Assembly (NCBI GenBank): GCA_003222055.1
Contig: QHUT01000055.1
Coordinates: forward strand, 1 to 64,000
DNA length: 64,000 nt
Direction: 5' to 3'
Origin: Gemmatimonadota bacterium
GTDB taxonomy: Bacteria > Gemmatimonadota > Gemmatimonadetes > Gemmatimonadales > GWC2-71-9
The stretch's first letter is position 1. Each line of letters starts with the position of its first letter. Below, piece after piece: positions 1-8,156 of this stretch. Below the pieces are notes generated by a model. It had not been told where the DNA came from and did no database searches. It was given only the letters and a program-made list of their open reading frames with translations. A program made the position numbers and the translations under genes.

Positions 1-2
1 TC

Positions 3-317
3 TCGGGGGGCTCGTACGCCGGCGTGTTCCTGCTCGGGGCGACCTCGGGAATTGTGGCGGCGCCGTGCGGGGCCCCGGCGTTCGCCGCCGTGCTGACGTG
101 GGTGGCCACCACGCGCAGCGGAGTGCTGGGGTTCACGTACCTGTTCGTGTTCTCGCTCGGCATGACCGCCCTGCTGGTCGTCGTCGGGTTGTTTTCGGGA
201 ACGCTGGCGGCGCTGCCGCGGGCGGGCGCGTGGATGGTGTGGATCAAGAAGGCCGCGGGCGTGATCCTGCTGGGCATGGCGGAGTACTACTTCATTCAAG
301 CGGGGATGGTGTGGTGA
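3..317 (+). CDS. CcdA/DsbD-like cytochrome c biogenesis transmembrane protein, C-terminal part (truncated by window start)
   Basis: Hydrophobic ORF open to window start: LLGATSGIVAAPCGAPAFAAVLTWVATT...; stop overlaps the ATG of a TlpA-like gene. Confidence 0.7.
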   Translation, partial: SGGSYAGVFLLGATSGIVAAPCGAPAFAAVLTWVATTRSGVLGFTYLFVFSLGMTALLVVVGLFSGTLAALPRAGAWMVWIKKAAGVILLGMAEYYFIQAGMVW

Positions 318-814
318 TGCGATACATGTTGCGTGTCGGGGCCACGTTGGCACTGGCCGCGGCGTCGCCGCTGGGCGCGCAGGACGTCGGCCTGGCGGTC
401 GGCACGAAGGCGCCGGTCGTGGCCGTGGAGGACCTCGATGGCAAGTCCGTGGACCTGGGCCAGTACATCGGCCGCCAACCGGTGGTGCTCGAGTTCTGGG
501 CGACGTGGTGTCCGCTGTGCAAGGCGCTCGAGCCGTCGCTCAAGGCGGCCCACGCGCGCTACGGCCGCACAGTGCGGTTCCTCGCCATCGGCGTCGGGGT
601 GAACCAGTCGCCGGCTTCGATCAAGCGTCATCTCGCGGAGCACCCGCTGCCGTTCCCCGTACTGTTCGACGCGAGGGGCGCGGCGGTGCGGGGCTACGAG
701 GCGCCCACGACCTCGTACATCGTCGTGGTCGACAAGACCGGCACGGTGACCTACACGGGCACCGGAGCCGAGCAGGACATCGCGGCGGTGTTGCAGCGGG
801 TCGCGAGCGACTGA
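317..814 (+). CDS. TlpA-like thiol-disulfide oxidoreductase (thioredoxin fold)
   Basis: Signal peptide then VVLEFWATWCPLCKALEPSLKAAHARYG; ATG overlaps the upstream TGA. Confidence 0.85.
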   Translation: MRYMLRVGATLALAAASPLGAQDVGLAVGTKAPVVAVEDLDGKSVDLGQYIGRQPVVLEFWATWCPLCKALEPSLKAAHARYGRTVRFLAIGVGVNQSPASIKRHLAEHPLPFPVLFDARGAAVRGYEAPTTSYIVVVDKTGTVTYTGTGAEQDIAAVLQRVASD

Positions 815-815
815 G

Positions 816-1400
816 CTACTCCCCCGTCTTCGGCGTGACGCGGTCGATCGCGCCCGCCAGCTCCTTGTACGCCTGCGGGTCGATCTCCCGGAACGGCGCC
901 ATCACGTGCGCGATCTTCCCGTCCGGTCCCACCACGAACAGGTTGCGGTTGTCGAGCCCGTACTTGGGGTTGATGGCGCCGTACGTCTTACCGATCAGGC
1001 TCCCGCTGTCGCTCGCGAACAGATACGGGAACTCGTCGTCGCGGGCCCATGCGGCGAGCGTGTCCGCGGGATCCACGCTGATGGCGATGAGGATCACGTT
1101 GCGACCGTCGTGAAACAGCTGTGCGTACTGATCACGGTACGCATGCATTTGAATCGTTCACCCTTTGGTGCGCGCCTTGTAGAAGAACGCCAGCACGACG
1201 GTCTTGCCTTTGAAATCGCTGAGATGGATCGGAGCCCGGAGCACGCCGTAGCGGGTGGCGCCGGGGAGCGTAAAGTCGGGCGCGGCGACGCCGACTTGCA
1301 GCGGCTCGGGCGGCTTCGCCTCCTGCGCCGGGGCAGGACTTGGGGATGCGACGAGTGCCGCCGCGAGCGGCACGAGCAGCGCGAGTGACGGACGTGACAT
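816..1400 (-). CDS. Peroxiredoxin (AhpC/TSA-like), candidate selenoprotein with in-frame TGA at 1158-1160
   Basis: ORF-track ORFs 1158..1400(-) and 816..1148(-) are in the same frame and join as ...KTVVLAFFYKARTKG[TGA]TIQMHAYRDQYAQLF...; TGA replaces the peroxidatic Cys. Confidence 0.75.
1122..1143 (-). promoter_or_regulatory. Candidate bacterial SECIS hairpin downstream of the in-frame UGA
   Basis: mRNA UGA-N14-UGCGUAC-CGUGAUCA-GUACGCA: 7-bp perfect stem, 8-nt loop with G at loop position 2, loop starting 21 nt after the UGA. Confidence 0.55.
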
Positions 1401-1443
1401 CGCTGTTCCTCTCAGTTCGACGGGTTCGTTGAAATTTACACCG

Positions 1444-3084
1444 CTAGCGCGATGGGCGTGTGTCAGAAACGGGTGGCGTCGCTCCGATGCTGGGCGCGCG
1501 ATAATTCACGTCCAGCACCGCGAGCCGCGCGAGGTGGGTGGCGAGCCGGCGCGTGAAGTCGGCGTAGTCCCGCTCGTCGCGCGGTGTCCACAGCACTTCC
1601 GCGAGCGCGCAGGCCCGCGGGAACGCCATGTACTCCACCCGCTTCGGGTCCGGGATGTACTCGGTCCACACCTGGCCCTGTGCTCCCAGCACGTGGCGGG
1701 CTTCGTCCGCCGTGAGCTCCGCGGGCACGGGCTCGAACGCGTACACCGTGTCGAGCGGCAGAAACCCGCCGATCGCCAGCGGCTCCCGCGTCGTGTCGGT
1801 GGACTGATAGTAGTCGAAGTAGGTGTGCGATCCGGGCGCCATCACCACGTCGTGCCCTGCCCGCGCCGCCGCGATGCCGCCCTCGATGCCGCGCCACGAC
1901 ATCACGGTAGCATTGGGCGCGAGCCCGCCCTGGAGAATCTCGTCCCAGCCGATGAGCGAGCGGCCATGGGCGGTGAGAAACTCGTCCATGCGGCGTGTGA
2001 ACCAGCTCTGCAGCTCGTCTTCGTCTTTCAGGCCGAGCTCGCGGATGCGCTCCTGGGCCAGCGGGCTCGCCTTCCACTGGGCCTTGGGGGCCTCATCGCC
2101 GCCGATGTGGATCCAATGGCCCGGAAACAACGCCATCACTTCCGTGAGCACGTTTTGGTAGAACCGGATCGTCTGTTCGCCGGGGTTGAGGATGTTCTCG
2201 TCCACGCCCCACCTGGTCCAGGGGGAGAGCGTGTCGCCCTTGTTCCCCAGCTCGGGATAAGCGGCGATCGCGGCCTGCGAATGCCCCGGCATCTCGATCT
2301 CGGGGACGATCGTGACGAACCGCGACTGGGCGTACGCCACGATCTCGCGGATGTCGTCCTGCGTGTAGAAGCCGCCGTGCGGCTGCCCGTCGAAGCGCCA
2401 CGAGGTCGAGTCCCGTCGGTCCGGCCGTCCCACGATCGTCTCCCGGCGCCACGCACCCACCAGCGTGAGCCGCGGGTACTGCTTGATCTCGATGCGCCAT
2501 CCCTGATCCTCGGTGAGGTGCCAGTGGAAGCGATTCATCTTATGGAACGCCAGGAGATCGATGTACTTCTTCACGAACTCCTTCGGCATGAAATGGCGCC
2601 CCACGTCCAGGTGCATCCCGCGCCAGCTGAAGCGCGGGTAGTCCTCGATCGACACCGCCGGTATCGTCCAGGCGGTGCCGGCCACCTTCGCCTCCCGCAG
2701 GATGGTGGGGGGAAAAAGCTGACGGAGTGTCTGGATGGCATAGAAAGCGCCCGCGGGGCGGGCGGCGCGGATCGTGACCCGACTGCGGCTCACGTCCAAG
2801 CGGTACCCCTCGTCGCTCACCGTCCGTAGAGTGCTGTCGAGACCGAGCGAGATCACCGGGACGCCGCGGGGAGGCGCCGACGAGCGCACGACCAGACGAT
2901 AGCCCGTCGCGGGGAACAGGTAATCGGCGAGCATGAAGCCGAGCGCGCGGCTCGCCGCGTCCGTCGTGATCACCGTCGCGCCGGTGAGCGTGAAGGTCCC
3001 GGCCTTGGGCGTGAGATGCACAGGGCGGGGGATGACGGCGAACCCGGAGTCGAGCGTGAGCGCCAGCGCCAGCGCGGCCAGCAT
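1444..3084 (-). CDS. Beta-N-acetylhexosaminidase (GH20)
   Basis: FSWRGMHLDVGRHFMPKEFVKKYIDLLAFHKMNRFHWHLTEDQGWRIEIKQYP and HIGGDEAPK motifs; start inferred at ATG 3084 overlapping upstream TGA. Confidence 0.92.
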   Translation of the reverse strand: MLAALALALTLDSGFAVIPRPVHLTPKAGTFTLTGATVITTDAASRALGFMLADYLFPATGYRLVVRSSAPPRGVPVISLGLDSTLRTVSDEGYRLDVSRSRVTIRAARPAGAFYAIQTLRQLFPPTILREAKVAGTAWTIPAVSIEDYPRFSWRGMHLDVGRHFMPKEFVKKYIDLLAFHKMNRFHWHLTEDQGWRIEIKQYPRLTLVGAWRRETIVGRPDRRDSTSWRFDGQPHGGFYTQDDIREIVAYAQSRFVTIVPEIEMPGHSQAAIAAYPELGNKGDTLSPWTRWGVDENILNPGEQTIRFYQNVLTEVMALFPGHWIHIGGDEAPKAQWKASPLAQERIRELGLKDEDELQSWFTRRMDEFLTAHGRSLIGWDEILQGGLAPNATVMSWRGIEGGIAAARAGHDVVMAPGSHTYFDYYQSTDTTREPLAIGGFLPLDTVYAFEPVPAELTADEARHVLGAQGQVWTEYIPDPKRVEYMAFPRACALAEVLWTPRDERDYADFTRRLATHLARLAVLDVNYRAPSIGATPPVSDTRPSR

Positions 3085-5360
3085 CAGACGCCCCTCCCGT
3101 CCCGCGTGCGCGGCCCGGCCGGCAGATGCTCCAGCAGGTAGCGCGTCAGGAGGGAGAACACGTGCAGCGTGGTGCCACGGCCCTCGCAGATGCAATGGCT
3201 GCGATTGGGATACTCCATGAAGTCGACCGGCTTCCCGAGAGCGATCAGCCGATTCAGCAGCCGCTCGGTGCCCTGATAGTGGACGTTGTCGTCGCCGGAG
3301 CCGTGCACCACGAGCAGGCGACCGCGCAGCCCCTCCGCGTGGTTGATGGCCGACGCCGTCTCGTACCCCGCCGCGTTCTCCTGCGGCAAGCCCATGTAGC
3401 GCTCCTGATAGATCGTGTCGTACAGCCGCTCGTCGGGCACCGGAGCCACGCTCATGCCCACCTGGTACACATCGGGGTAGCGGAACATCGCCTGCAGCGT
3501 GCTCGAGCCGCCGCCGCTCCACCCCCAGATGCCCACCCGGGTCGAATCGAGGTAACGCCGGGACCGTGTCAGAGCGCGCACGGCGTCCGCTTGCTCGCGA
3601 CTCGACAGCACCCCGATCGCGCCGTGCACCACCTTGCGCCACGCCCGGCCGCGCGGCGCCGGCGTGCCGCGATTGTCGACGCTCGCGACGACGTAGCCCT
3701 GGTCCGCGAGCATCCGATGCCACAACCCCGTTCTGCCCGCCCACCGATCGAGCACGGTCTGCCCGGCGGGCTCACCGTACACGTGCATCAGGAGCGGGTA
3801 CGTCTTGGTGGAATCGAAGTCGCGTGGCCGAATCATCCAGCCGTCGAGGGTCGCGCTGTCCGGAAGCGTCACGCGAAAGAACTCCGCGGGGCGCGCCGTG
3901 AGCGGCGCGACCGCCGCATGCAGCCGGTCGTTCGCCGCGAGCGTGCGGACGGTGGCATGGGACGGCAGGCGCACGAGATCGGTCAGGGAGGGTGTGTCGA
4001 ACGTCGAGTACGTGTGCCACGCCCAGCGCGCGTCCGGCGAGATGTCGTAGTCGTGGGTGCCCGGTCGCTCCCCGGGCGAGACGCGCTCGGGCGTTCCGCG
4101 CCCGTCGAGACGGGCGCGGTACAAGTAGCGCTGCGTGGCGTTATCGGGGGACGCGACGAAGTAGAGCCAGCCGCCCGGCTCGTCCACCGCGGCCACTTCG
4201 ATTACGTCGAACGCGCCCGGCGTCACCAGGCGTACCGTCTTGCCGTCGCGGCTGACGCGATACACGTGTCGCCAGCCGTCGCGCTCGCTGAGCCAGGTGA
4301 ACTCCTTCCCGCCCCCGCCCCCGAGCCAGCGCAGGTCGTCCACCACGTCGAGCCACGCGCTGTCTTGCTCGACGAGCACGGTCCGGACCGCGCCGGTCGC
4401 CGCATCGGCGAGCATCACGCGATCGACGGTCTGGGCGCGGTTGATGCGCTGCAACACGACTTCGCGGGGCCCCGCCCACTCCATCCGGGGGATGTAGTTC
4501 TGGCGGGGATCGTCGGGCACCTGCAGCCAGGTGGTGGGACCGCCGTCCGCGCTCACCACGCCGGCGGTCACGCTGGAGTTCGCGGTTCCGGCCTTGGGGT
4601 ACTGGACGGGAACGACGAAGGGGTAGAGGGAGTCGGTGTCGTTGGTGAGCAGGAACGTGCCCACGCCGGTCATGTCGAAGCGCCAGTAGGCGAGGCGGGA
4701 TCCGTCCGGCGACCAGCGGAAACCGTCGCGCAGGTCGAACTCCTCTTCGTAGACCCAGTCGGTCATGCCGTTCACGTGCAGCGAGTCGGCGTCGGCGGTG
4801 AGACGCGTGATGCGGCCGTCGGACAGGCGCTCGACGTACAGATCTCCTTGCCGCACGTACGCGACGCGGTCCCCCGTGGGGGAGAACTTGGCGTACATGA
4901 GTGACGACGCCGGCGCGTCGCCGCCCAGCTTCTTGAGCGCCCCGCTGCCGCGCTCGAGCACCCAGTAATCCCCGCGCGTATTCTGGCGCCACACCCGCCG
5001 CGTGTTGGTGAACACGAGGAGCTTCGTGGCGTCGCTCGACCAGGCGTACTCGTCGACGTCGAGCGGCGCGGTGTCACCCGGGGGGACGAGCTGCCGCGCG
5101 GCAACGGCGATGCTGCGCGCCCCCGTCGCCGTCTCGTAGCGCACGATCTCCGATGCGCCGCTTCGGCCGGCGGCCGGCTCGACCGTCGTGTAGGCCGTAC
5201 CGCCGGCGATCCAACGGGCCGGACCGAAGCGCTCCGGCGCGAAGTCGCCCGAGGCGAACACACGCCGCAGCATGTCGCCGACGGGGGCCGGAAGCTGCCC
5301 CGCCAGGGGCGTCGCCGCGACCCCGCTCGCCGCGGCGAGGACGATCATGACTCGACGCAT
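3084..5360 (-). CDS. Dipeptidyl-peptidase IV-like prolyl oligopeptidase (S9B)
   Basis: C-terminal VGIWGWSGGGSSTLQAMFRYPDVYQVGMSVAPV and VHGSGDDNVHYQ; beta-propeller N-terminus. Confidence 0.9.
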   Translation of the reverse strand: MRRVMIVLAAASGVAATPLAGQLPAPVGDMLRRVFASGDFAPERFGPARWIAGGTAYTTVEPAAGRSGASEIVRYETATGARSIAVAARQLVPPGDTAPLDVDEYAWSSDATKLLVFTNTRRVWRQNTRGDYWVLERGSGALKKLGGDAPASSLMYAKFSPTGDRVAYVRQGDLYVERLSDGRITRLTADADSLHVNGMTDWVYEEEFDLRDGFRWSPDGSRLAYWRFDMTGVGTFLLTNDTDSLYPFVVPVQYPKAGTANSSVTAGVVSADGGPTTWLQVPDDPRQNYIPRMEWAGPREVVLQRINRAQTVDRVMLADAATGAVRTVLVEQDSAWLDVVDDLRWLGGGGGKEFTWLSERDGWRHVYRVSRDGKTVRLVTPGAFDVIEVAAVDEPGGWLYFVASPDNATQRYLYRARLDGRGTPERVSPGERPGTHDYDISPDARWAWHTYSTFDTPSLTDLVRLPSHATVRTLAANDRLHAAVAPLTARPAEFFRVTLPDSATLDGWMIRPRDFDSTKTYPLLMHVYGEPAGQTVLDRWAGRTGLWHRMLADQGYVVASVDNRGTPAPRGRAWRKVVHGAIGVLSSREQADAVRALTRSRRYLDSTRVGIWGWSGGGSSTLQAMFRYPDVYQVGMSVAPVPDERLYDTIYQERYMGLPQENAAGYETASAINHAEGLRGRLLVVHGSGDDNVHYQGTERLLNRLIALGKPVDFMEYPNRSHCICEGRGTTLHVFSLLTRYLLEHLPAGPRTRDGRGV

Positions 5361-5367
5361 CGGGCGC

Positions 5368-6195
5368 TCACTTGTGCTCGGACAGCTCTCTGATCCAGAT
5401 ATCGCGGTAGCGGACGGGGTGGCCGTGATCCTGCAGCAGCAACGGCAGCCGATCCGCGTGCGGCTGGTAATGGGCGACCCGCCCGTGCACGGTCCAGCCG
5501 GTGATGATCGTGTTGTCCTGCACGAGCACCCCGTTGTGCAGCACGGTGACCCGCGCCGAGTCGCGCACCGCGCCGTCCGGCGCGAAGCGGGGCCGGTGAA
5601 ACACGATATCGTAGGTCTGCCATTGGCCCGGCGGGCGGCTCGCGTTGACAAGCGGCGGGGTCTGTCCGTACACGGCGGCGGCCTGGCCGTCGGCATACGT
5701 GTCGCTGTGATAGGAATCGAGCACCTGCACTTCGTAATGCGTCATCAGGAAGACGCCGCTGTTGCCGCGATCCTGGCCCTCTCCCGTGGCGGGGACCGGC
5801 GTCGCCCATTCGAGGTGCAGCTGCACGTCCCCGAAGCGGCGCTTCGTCACGATCGCCCCCGTGTGCGGCGCCACCTCCAGGTAGCCGTCCCGCACGACCC
5901 ACTTCGCCGGCGTGCTGTCCTCGGACTGCCACTGCGCCAGGCTCTTCCCATCGAACAGCACGATCGCATCCGACGGCGGCGCCACGGGTGGCCGCTCCGG
6001 GCCGGGGTCGACGACCGGAGGGCGGGGGCGGTCCATCGAGTGGACCGGCCATTGCTGCGCCGGCGAGCGTACGGGACTGCAAACGAGCGCCAGGAGCGCC
6101 AGCGAGCCGATTGCGGATTGCGGATTTCGGATTGCGGATTCGATGGCCGCTCTCCAAATCCGCAATCCGTAATCCACAATCCGCAATTGGTTCAT
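5368..6195 (-). CDS. DUF1080 (3-keto-disaccharide hydrolase-like) protein
   Basis: IVLFDGKSLAQWQSEDSTPAKWVVRDGYLEVAPHTGAIVTKRRFGDVQLHLEWATP; N-terminus encoded by an interspersed repeat, so the start is uncertain. Confidence 0.85.
   Translation of the reverse strand: MNQLRIVDYGLRIWRAAIESAIRNPQSAIGSLALLALVCSPVRSPAQQWPVHSMDRPRPPVVDPGPERPPVAPPSDAIVLFDGKSLAQWQSEDSTPAKWVVRDGYLEVAPHTGAIVTKRRFGDVQLHLEWATPVPATGEGQDRGNSGVFLMTHYEVQVLDSYHSDTYADGQAAAVYGQTPPLVNASRPPGQWQTYDIVFHRPRFAPDGAVRDSARVTVLHNGVLVQDNTIITGWTVHGRVAHYQPHADRLPLLLQDHGHPVRYRDIWIRELSEHK
6109..6187 (+). repeat. GGATTGC-arm palindromic repeat, copy A
   Basis: GATTGCGGATTGCGGATTTCGGATTGCGGATT-N16-AATCCGCAATCCGTAATCCACAATCCGCAAT. Confidence 0.9.
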
Positions 6196-7436
6196 GGTTT
6201 CCAGGTCCCCTTGGCGACGGCAGGCACGAACGTCTCCACTCCTTTGGGGGGGAATTCCAGCGTCTTCCCCTGCTCGGCGCTCATGTACGCCGTCATGAGA
6301 ACCTTCACGACCTCGACGCCGTCGTCGAATGTGAGCTGCGGCGCCTCGCGCCCGAGGAACACGCGCACGAAATGGCGGTCCTCGGCCTCGTAGCCGTATA
6401 CCGCCGCCTCACCCGAGATGACCGGCATGAGGCCCATCTCCGCGTTCTGCTTCTCCACCAGATCCTCGCCGGACTGACCCTTCACCTCGCGGCTGAAGAA
6501 CAGTCTGAGCGGGCTGTCGAGCGAGTTCCACGACATCGAGTATTCGGGGCCGAGTAGCTCGGCGGAGAGGCGCAGCCCGGCTCCCACGAAGCTCCACGAG
6601 GTCGTCGCCTCGCCCAGCACCGGGGCGCCGTCCTCGGCCGCGAATTCGATCATCACGCTCGCGAAGTCTTCCGAGGGCCGCTTGGTATAGTCCACTTCCT
6701 TGCCCATGCGCTGCTGCAGCTGCTTCGCGTACGTCGGCTGGCTCCACTTGAGGCTGGCAATGTGCCCCGTCACGCGCACCGGCCGCACCGTCGAGAGCGG
6801 GGCGCCGGGTTTGGTGAGCAGGTGCCGCACCACGAGGGACGAGTGGCACATCATGTCGTTCAACACGCCGCCGCCCTGAAGGTCGCCCCGCCAAAACCAC
6901 GGCATGTGCGGCCCGCTGTGTTCTTCCGCCGCGCGCGCCAGATACGGCCGGCCGGTGAGGGATGCGCCCCGTGCCCAGATGATCGCCCGGCCCTGCGCCA
7001 CGGCGGGCGCGAACAGCTGGTTCTCCAGGTAGCCGTGCGCCAGCCCCGCCTTTTTCACCAGCTCGGTGACCCGCATGGCTTCGGTGACGTTGCGCGCCAG
7101 CGGCTTCTCGCACGCGATGCCCTTGAGCGCTCCCTTGCCGCGCGTGACGGCGTCCACGATCTCCTCGACGTTCTCGATCCGGGCCTGGTTCGGTCCGCAC
7201 AACCACAGCGCGTCGATCCCCGGGTCCGCCACCATTTCGGCGATCGAGCGATGGGCTTTGGCGGGCCCGAGATCGAGTTTGCGGGCCATCGCGGCCATGT
7301 CTTCGGCGTGCTTGACGTTCGGGCTCCACACGCCGAGCACGTCGGCATCGCGCACGGTCTGGAGTCCCTGCAAGTGGAACCGCGCGTTGAATCCGCTGCC
7401 CACGAACCCGATTCCCAGGCGCTTGTTGCCCGTCAC
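6192..7436 (-). CDS. Gfo/Idh/MocA family oxidoreductase
   Basis: GIGFVGSGFNARFHLQGLQTVRDADVLGVWSP; ACEKPLARNVTEA. Confidence 0.88.
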   Translation of the reverse strand: MTGNKRLGIGFVGSGFNARFHLQGLQTVRDADVLGVWSPNVKHAEDMAAMARKLDLGPAKAHRSIAEMVADPGIDALWLCGPNQARIENVEEIVDAVTRGKGALKGIACEKPLARNVTEAMRVTELVKKAGLAHGYLENQLFAPAVAQGRAIIWARGASLTGRPYLARAAEEHSGPHMPWFWRGDLQGGGVLNDMMCHSSLVVRHLLTKPGAPLSTVRPVRVTGHIASLKWSQPTYAKQLQQRMGKEVDYTKRPSEDFASVMIEFAAEDGAPVLGEATTSWSFVGAGLRLSAELLGPEYSMSWNSLDSPLRLFFSREVKGQSGEDLVEKQNAEMGLMPVISGEAAVYGYEAEDRHFVRVFLGREAPQLTFDDGVEVVKVLMTAYMSAEQGKTLEFPPKGVETFVPAVAKGTWKP

Positions 7437-7466
7437 GCTTTCCCTTTTTCCCTTTCCCGTTTCGCG

Positions 7467-8057
7467 TCAGTCCGCGTAGCGTACGCCGAGCTTGTCCAGC
7501 GCTTCCGGCGGGCAGCCCTTCCATTCGGCCACGAAGGTGTTGCCCAGGTAGCGCAGGTCCTGCACGCCCAGCTTGCTCGAGAAGAAGCCCGAGGCCGTGA
7601 GGTCCCGGAAGCTGTTGAAGAAGGCGACGCCGGCGGCGTGCTGTGGCTTGGCCTTCTTCGGCCACGCGATATCGTCCAACAGGGCGATCCGTTCGGCGTC
7701 GCTGCACGCGACGAACGTCTTGCTCCAGCGATCGTCGCATTCGTGGTCCAGCCACGCCAGTCCGCCGCGAATCGGCGTCTCGAGGTCGGGATCGTCCCCC
7801 AGCATGAAGTCCATGAACTCGGGGACGCCGGCATCCGTGGCGCTTCCGGAGCGGTCGTCTTTTGGAATGATCAGGTCGACGAGCAGCCGGACCGTGTCCC
7901 ATTCGTGGGCGGTGAAGCGCTTCGGCTCGTAGCGGGCGCCGCCCGTGAGCGCCAGCCGCGCCTGCGCCGCGGCCTCGCGCACTGATTCCGGCGCCCAGCG
8001 GAACGCCGTGGCAACCGGTGCCATTGCGAGCATACGCATAGCCGAGCGTCTATCCAT
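7467..8057 (-). CDS. Gluconate 2-dehydrogenase subunit 3-like protein
   Basis: MDRRSAMRMLAMAPVATAF then FTAHEWDTVRLLVDLIIPKDDRSGSATDAGVPEFMDFML; adjacent to GMC oxidoreductase. Confidence 0.82.
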   Translation of the reverse strand: MDRRSAMRMLAMAPVATAFRWAPESVREAAAQARLALTGGARYEPKRFTAHEWDTVRLLVDLIIPKDDRSGSATDAGVPEFMDFMLGDDPDLETPIRGGLAWLDHECDDRWSKTFVACSDAERIALLDDIAWPKKAKPQHAAGVAFFNSFRDLTASGFFSSKLGVQDLRYLGNTFVAEWKGCPPEALDKLGVRYAD

Positions 8058-8069
8058 CGCTTCCCCCAT

Positions 8070-8154
8070 TTCGGATTGCGGATTTCGGATTGCGGATTTG
8101 ACGTACGGGACCCGGCCGTGACAATCCGCAATCCACAATCCGCATTCCGCAATC
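8070..8154 (+). repeat. GGATTGC-arm palindromic repeat, copy B
   Basis: TTTCGGATTGCGGATTTCGGATTGCGGATT...AATCCGCAATCCACAATCCGCATTCCGCAATC. Confidence 0.9.
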
Positions 8155-8156
8155 GC

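Noticed and set aside
816-1400. Treating 816..1148 and 1158..1400 as two separate genes
   Set aside because: Neither half is a full peroxiredoxin; they are in the same frame and join across a single TGA at the catalytic site.
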